Source: Dehalococcoidia bacterium
GTDB taxonomy: Bacteria; Chloroflexota; Dehalococcoidia; SAR202; UBA11138
Assembly (NCBI GenBank): GCA_012270625.1
Contig: JAAXHZ010000279.1
Location: 1 to 7,696 of the forward strand
DNA length: 7,696 nt
Direction: 5' to 3'
In this document: positions 5,659 to 7,696 of the stretch, in pieces
Position numbering within the stretch: the first letter of the stretch is position 1
Layout: each line of letters begins with the position of its first letter
Translations under genes and position numbers: made by a program
The notes under the pieces: generated by a model
The model's input: the letters and a program-made list of their open reading frames with translations, nothing else
Database searches by the model: none
What the model was told of the DNA's origin: nothing

Positions 5659-7344
5659 ATGAGGAAAATGTCCGTCGTTCTGATTCTCTTGGGAATTGCG
5701 ATCCTAGCTCTTGCAGCCTGCAGTGCAGATGAACCGGAACCTGCAGCGGCGCCGGAACCTACAGCGGCGCCAGCGGCGGCTCCGGCCCCGACTGTCGCTC
5801 CCGCTCCGGCTCCGACCACCGCTCCGGCTCCGGCCACTGGGCCTAAGTCCGGGGGCCAGCTGAGAGTAACCAGCCAGGCGAGCATTCCGTCGCTGGATGG
5901 TGTGTTCAGCGGAGCCTACGTAACAGCGGCGCTTGCAGTACACCTTACCCACCGGCTGTTCGAGTGGAACAACGACCTCGAAGCCAAGCCAATGCTGGTG
6001 GAAACTTTCGATCTCAGCTCGGATGGTCTCACCTGGACGTTCAAGGTACGAGAAGGTCTTACTTTCCACGACGGTTCGTCGCTCGACACCGATGACGTGA
6101 TTCCATCGCTGAATCGCCAGATGAGCAACTTCCACTTCGCCCCGAAGCTTCTCAGGAGTGAGTTCGCTGAGGACCCAGCGTTTGAGAAGGTGGACAGCTA
6201 CGGCTTCAAGCTCAACCTGCGAGAACCCTTCGGACAGGTCCCTACCACGTTCGCCGCTCCATGGGGCGGTGGCCCGATCATCCCGTCGGAGATGGCGGCC
6301 ACCGTCGCGCAGGAGGCGACCCCAGAGTTCCTGGGGTCAGGACCGTATAAGTTCAAGCAGTGGGACCAGGGAGACAAGATAATCCTCGAACGCTTTGCCG
6401 ACTACAAGGCGATAAGCACCCCGGGAAGCTATCTTGCTGATATACACAATGCCTATCTGGATGAGATTGTCTGGCTGGAGATACCGGACGAAGAGACCAA
6501 GATGGCAGGGCTGGAGTCCGGCCAGTGGGACATAGTTGACGGCGCGTCACTGGACTTCTACCAGCGCGCAAAGAACAACGACGACCTCTACGTGCCCATC
6601 TACAAGCCGGGACACAGGTCTGGGATAAACATCAACCACAACGTCCATCCCTTCGACAAAAAAGAGGCGAGACAGGCTCTGTACGCAGGCCTCGATATAG
6701 AAGCGATCATGTCGGCGATGGGTGACCCGGAGCTGTGGAACATGTGCGCCGCGCTGTATCACTGCAACACTCCGCTCGAGACGTTCGTAAGCGAAGAGGT
6801 GTACTACGAGGTCGATATCGAAAAGGCCAAGCGCCTGCTCGAAGAGGCGGGATACAACGGCGAGCCAATCCAGCTCTTCAACCCAACAGACTACGCGACC
6901 ATCACACCAATCGGACTGGCATTGAAGCCCATGCTGGAAGAGATAGGATTCGTCGTGGACATGCCCGCTCAGGACTGGGCTACCATGATTGCCAACTCGA
7001 AGAAACGGGAGTATGCGCTGTTTACCACGTGGAACGCCCACTGGTCTGAAAGCGGAGACCCCATACGCATGGCCTTCCTATGGCCCGGCGACCCTGAAGA
7101 TCCGGCGTATCGCATCGACAGACCCAACGACGAGAACTACAAGCGAATGATCATCGAGTACGCGAAGGCCACAACACATGAAGAGGCCATGGCCAAGGTG
7201 GAGGAGATCCAAGAGTACTGGTACGAGAACGTTCCTCTCATATACCTGGGAGAATGGTTCTCGATCTTCCCGGCCCGCAACTATGTCAAGAACTTCGATG
7301 TCAAGGCATTCCCGATCTATACAAACGTATGGCTCGACAAGTAG
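5659..7344 (+). CDS. ABC transporter substrate-binding lipoprotein, family 5 (peptide/nickel/DppA-OppA type)
   Basis: 561 residues. The N terminus is a lipoprotein signal peptide: MRKM, a hydrophobic core at 5-17, and lipobox LAAC with Cys21 as the lipidated residue, so the protein is anchored outside the cytoplasmic membrane. Residues 27-62 form an Ala/Pro-rich linker of six hexapeptides. From about residue 65 (GGQLRV) the family-5 fold starts, with typical segments at 108-117 (EAKPMLVETF), TWTFKVREGLTFHDG ending at 139, and SGPYKFKQW further on. Cys363 and Cys369 are the only cysteines of the mature chain besides Cys21 and could form a disulphide. It captures a solute and delivers it to the permease encoded next. 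The family binds peptides but also sugars, nickel chelates and other organics, so the ligand is open. Confidence 0.95.
   Translation: MRKMSVVLILLGIAILALAACSADEPEPAAAPEPTAAPAAAPAPTVAPAPAPTTAPAPATGPKSGGQLRVTSQASIPSLDGVFSGAYVTAALAVHLTHRLFEWNNDLEAKPMLVETFDLSSDGLTWTFKVREGLTFHDGSSLDTDDVIPSLNRQMSNFHFAPKLLRSEFAEDPAFEKVDSYGFKLNLREPFGQVPTTFAAPWGGGPIIPSEMAATVAQEATPEFLGSGPYKFKQWDQGDKIILERFADYKAISTPGSYLADIHNAYLDEIVWLEIPDEETKMAGLESGQWDIVDGASLDFYQRAKNNDDLYVPIYKPGHRSGININHNVHPFDKKEARQALYAGLDIEAIMSAMGDPELWNMCAALYHCNTPLETFVSEEVYYEVDIEKAKRLLEEAGYNGEPIQLFNPTDYATITPIGLALKPMLEEIGFVVDMPAQDWATMIANSKKREYALFTTWNAHWSESGDPIRMAFLWPGDPEDPAYRIDRPNDENYKRMIIEYAKATTHEEAMAKVEEIQEYWYENVPLIYLGEWFSIFPARNYVKNFDVKAFPIYTNVWLDK
5734..5844 (+). 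repeat. 18-bp tandem-repeat tract encoding the Ala/Pro linker
   Basis: The linker is built on an 18-bp period, i.e. six residues. Copies at 5735-5752 and 5753-5770 differ at one base, and the 14-mers at 5801-5814 and 5819-5832 are identical and also offset by 18. In protein the hexads are EPAAAP, EPTAAP, AAAPAP, TVAPAP, APTTAP and APATGP. The near-identity at DNA level points to recent duplication or slippage rather than only amino-acid bias. Confidence 0.75.
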
Positions 7345-7376
7345 TGCGAATCCGCTGCCGGTAAACTGATCTGTTC

Positions 7377-7415
7377 ACGCCGCTCAGCGCGCCATTTGTC
7401 CGCGCCGGGCGGCGT
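7377..7415 (+). terminator. Strong GC-rich stem-loop between binding protein and permease (terminator or attenuator)
   Basis: Bases 7377-7391 pair with 7401-7415: fifteen positions with one mismatch (A7386/C7406) and one G-T pair, closing a 9-nt loop. The right arm is followed by a broken T-rich stretch (TTTGCCTTTAA, 7415-7425). It starts 33 nt after the lipoprotein stop and ends 24 nt before the permease ATG. Such a structure between a binding protein and its permease would make partial termination or protect the upstream mRNA, giving more binding protein than membrane component. The interrupted T-run makes full termination unlikely. Confidence 0.65.
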
Positions 7416-7439
7416 TTGCCTTTAACATCAAGGTAAATC

Positions 7440-7696
7440 ATGCAGGGTTACATTCTAAGACGCATACTGGCGACTATCCCGGTAATGCTGATCGTGGCCG
7501 TGCTCGTCTTCGTCCTGCTTCAGGTCGCCCCCGGAGACCCCGCAGACTTACTCTCGAATGAGAACACACCTGAGGACCAGGTCGAGAAGATACGCGCGAG
7601 GATGGGTCTGGATAGACCGATTCCCGTCCAGCTGTTCTTCTGGCTACGCAACCTATTGCAGGGCGATTTGGGGAACTCAGTATTCAGCAACAAGCC
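7440..7696 (+). CDS. ABC transporter permease, DppB/OppB type, 3'-truncated by window end
   Basis: Eighty-five codons plus two bases are visible of a gene usually encoding about 310-340 residues. The ATG has AAGGT (7430-7434) 5 nt upstream. The N terminus MQGYILRRILATIPV is the standard opening of the DppB/OppB family: a short basic cytoplasmic start, then helix 1 (about 9-29), then APGDPA at 30-35. Further family marks are MGLDRPIPVQ at 55-64 and the NLLQGDLGNS segment at 71-80, which precedes the rest of the membrane domain outside the window. It forms half of the membrane channel and would pair with a DppC/OppC-type permease and ATPases expected downstream. It belongs with the lipoprotein gene 95 nt upstream. 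Confidence 0.94.
   Translation, partial: MQGYILRRILATIPVMLIVAVLVFVLLQVAPGDPADLLSNENTPEDQVEKIRARMGLDRPIPVQLFFWLRNLLQGDLGNSVFSNK

Noticed and set aside
1..7696. Mobile elements, CRISPR arrays, phage genes, tRNA or rRNA
   Set aside because: No transposase or integrase motifs, no spaced direct repeats and no recognisable RNA gene sequences were seen on either strand.

Overview
The window is a stretch of ordinary-looking bacterial chromosome, moderately GC-rich by eye (not computed). Three things fit a member of Chloroflexota, such as the marine SAR202 or Dehalococcoidia lineages: a family-5 substrate-binding lipoprotein with an Ala/Pro/Thr/Glu-rich linker after the lipid-anchored cysteine, an enolase-superfamily enzyme, and paired exporters close to an SDR dehydrogenase. 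This placement is inference from protein style; no rRNA, tRNA or marker gene is present to prove it.

Layout, left to right: (1) the 3' part of a mandelate racemase/muconate lactonizing enzyme-type gene (+, 1-819, cut by the window edge). (2) A 155-nt gap with an 18-bp perfect palindrome and a perfect TATAAT box. (3) A small two-helix membrane protein (+, 975-1460) that looks like a bacterial PH domain split by a membrane hairpin. (4) Two tandem DHA2-type MFS exporters on the minus strand (4496-2988, then 2986-1469), separated by 1 nt, both apparently starting at TTG, and converging on gene 3 with only 8 nt between stops. (5) A divergent intergenic region (4497-4701). (6) An SDR-family oxidoreductase (+, 4702-5472). 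(7) A 186-nt gap with a good sigma70-like promoter. (8) A family-5 ABC transporter substrate-binding lipoprotein (+, 5659-7344). (9) A strong stem-loop. (10) The start of the cognate DppB/OppB-type permease (+, 7440 to beyond the window).

Working together: the binding lipoprotein and permease are the first two parts of an importer for peptides or other small organic solutes. The enolase-superfamily enzyme and the SDR are the kind of enzymes that dehydrate, isomerise or oxidise sugar acids and related hydroxy acids. An uptake-plus-catabolism neighbourhood is plausible, with the exporter pair as a separate minus-strand unit. No substrate can be assigned.

I do not see a clear undescribed system. 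The points most worth a second look are the split PH/membrane-hairpin protein, the K-x-H active-site motif of the enolase-superfamily enzyme, the tightly coupled exporter pair with variant motifs, and the hairpin between the binding protein and permease. There is no evidence of mobile elements, CRISPR, phage genes or RNA genes.
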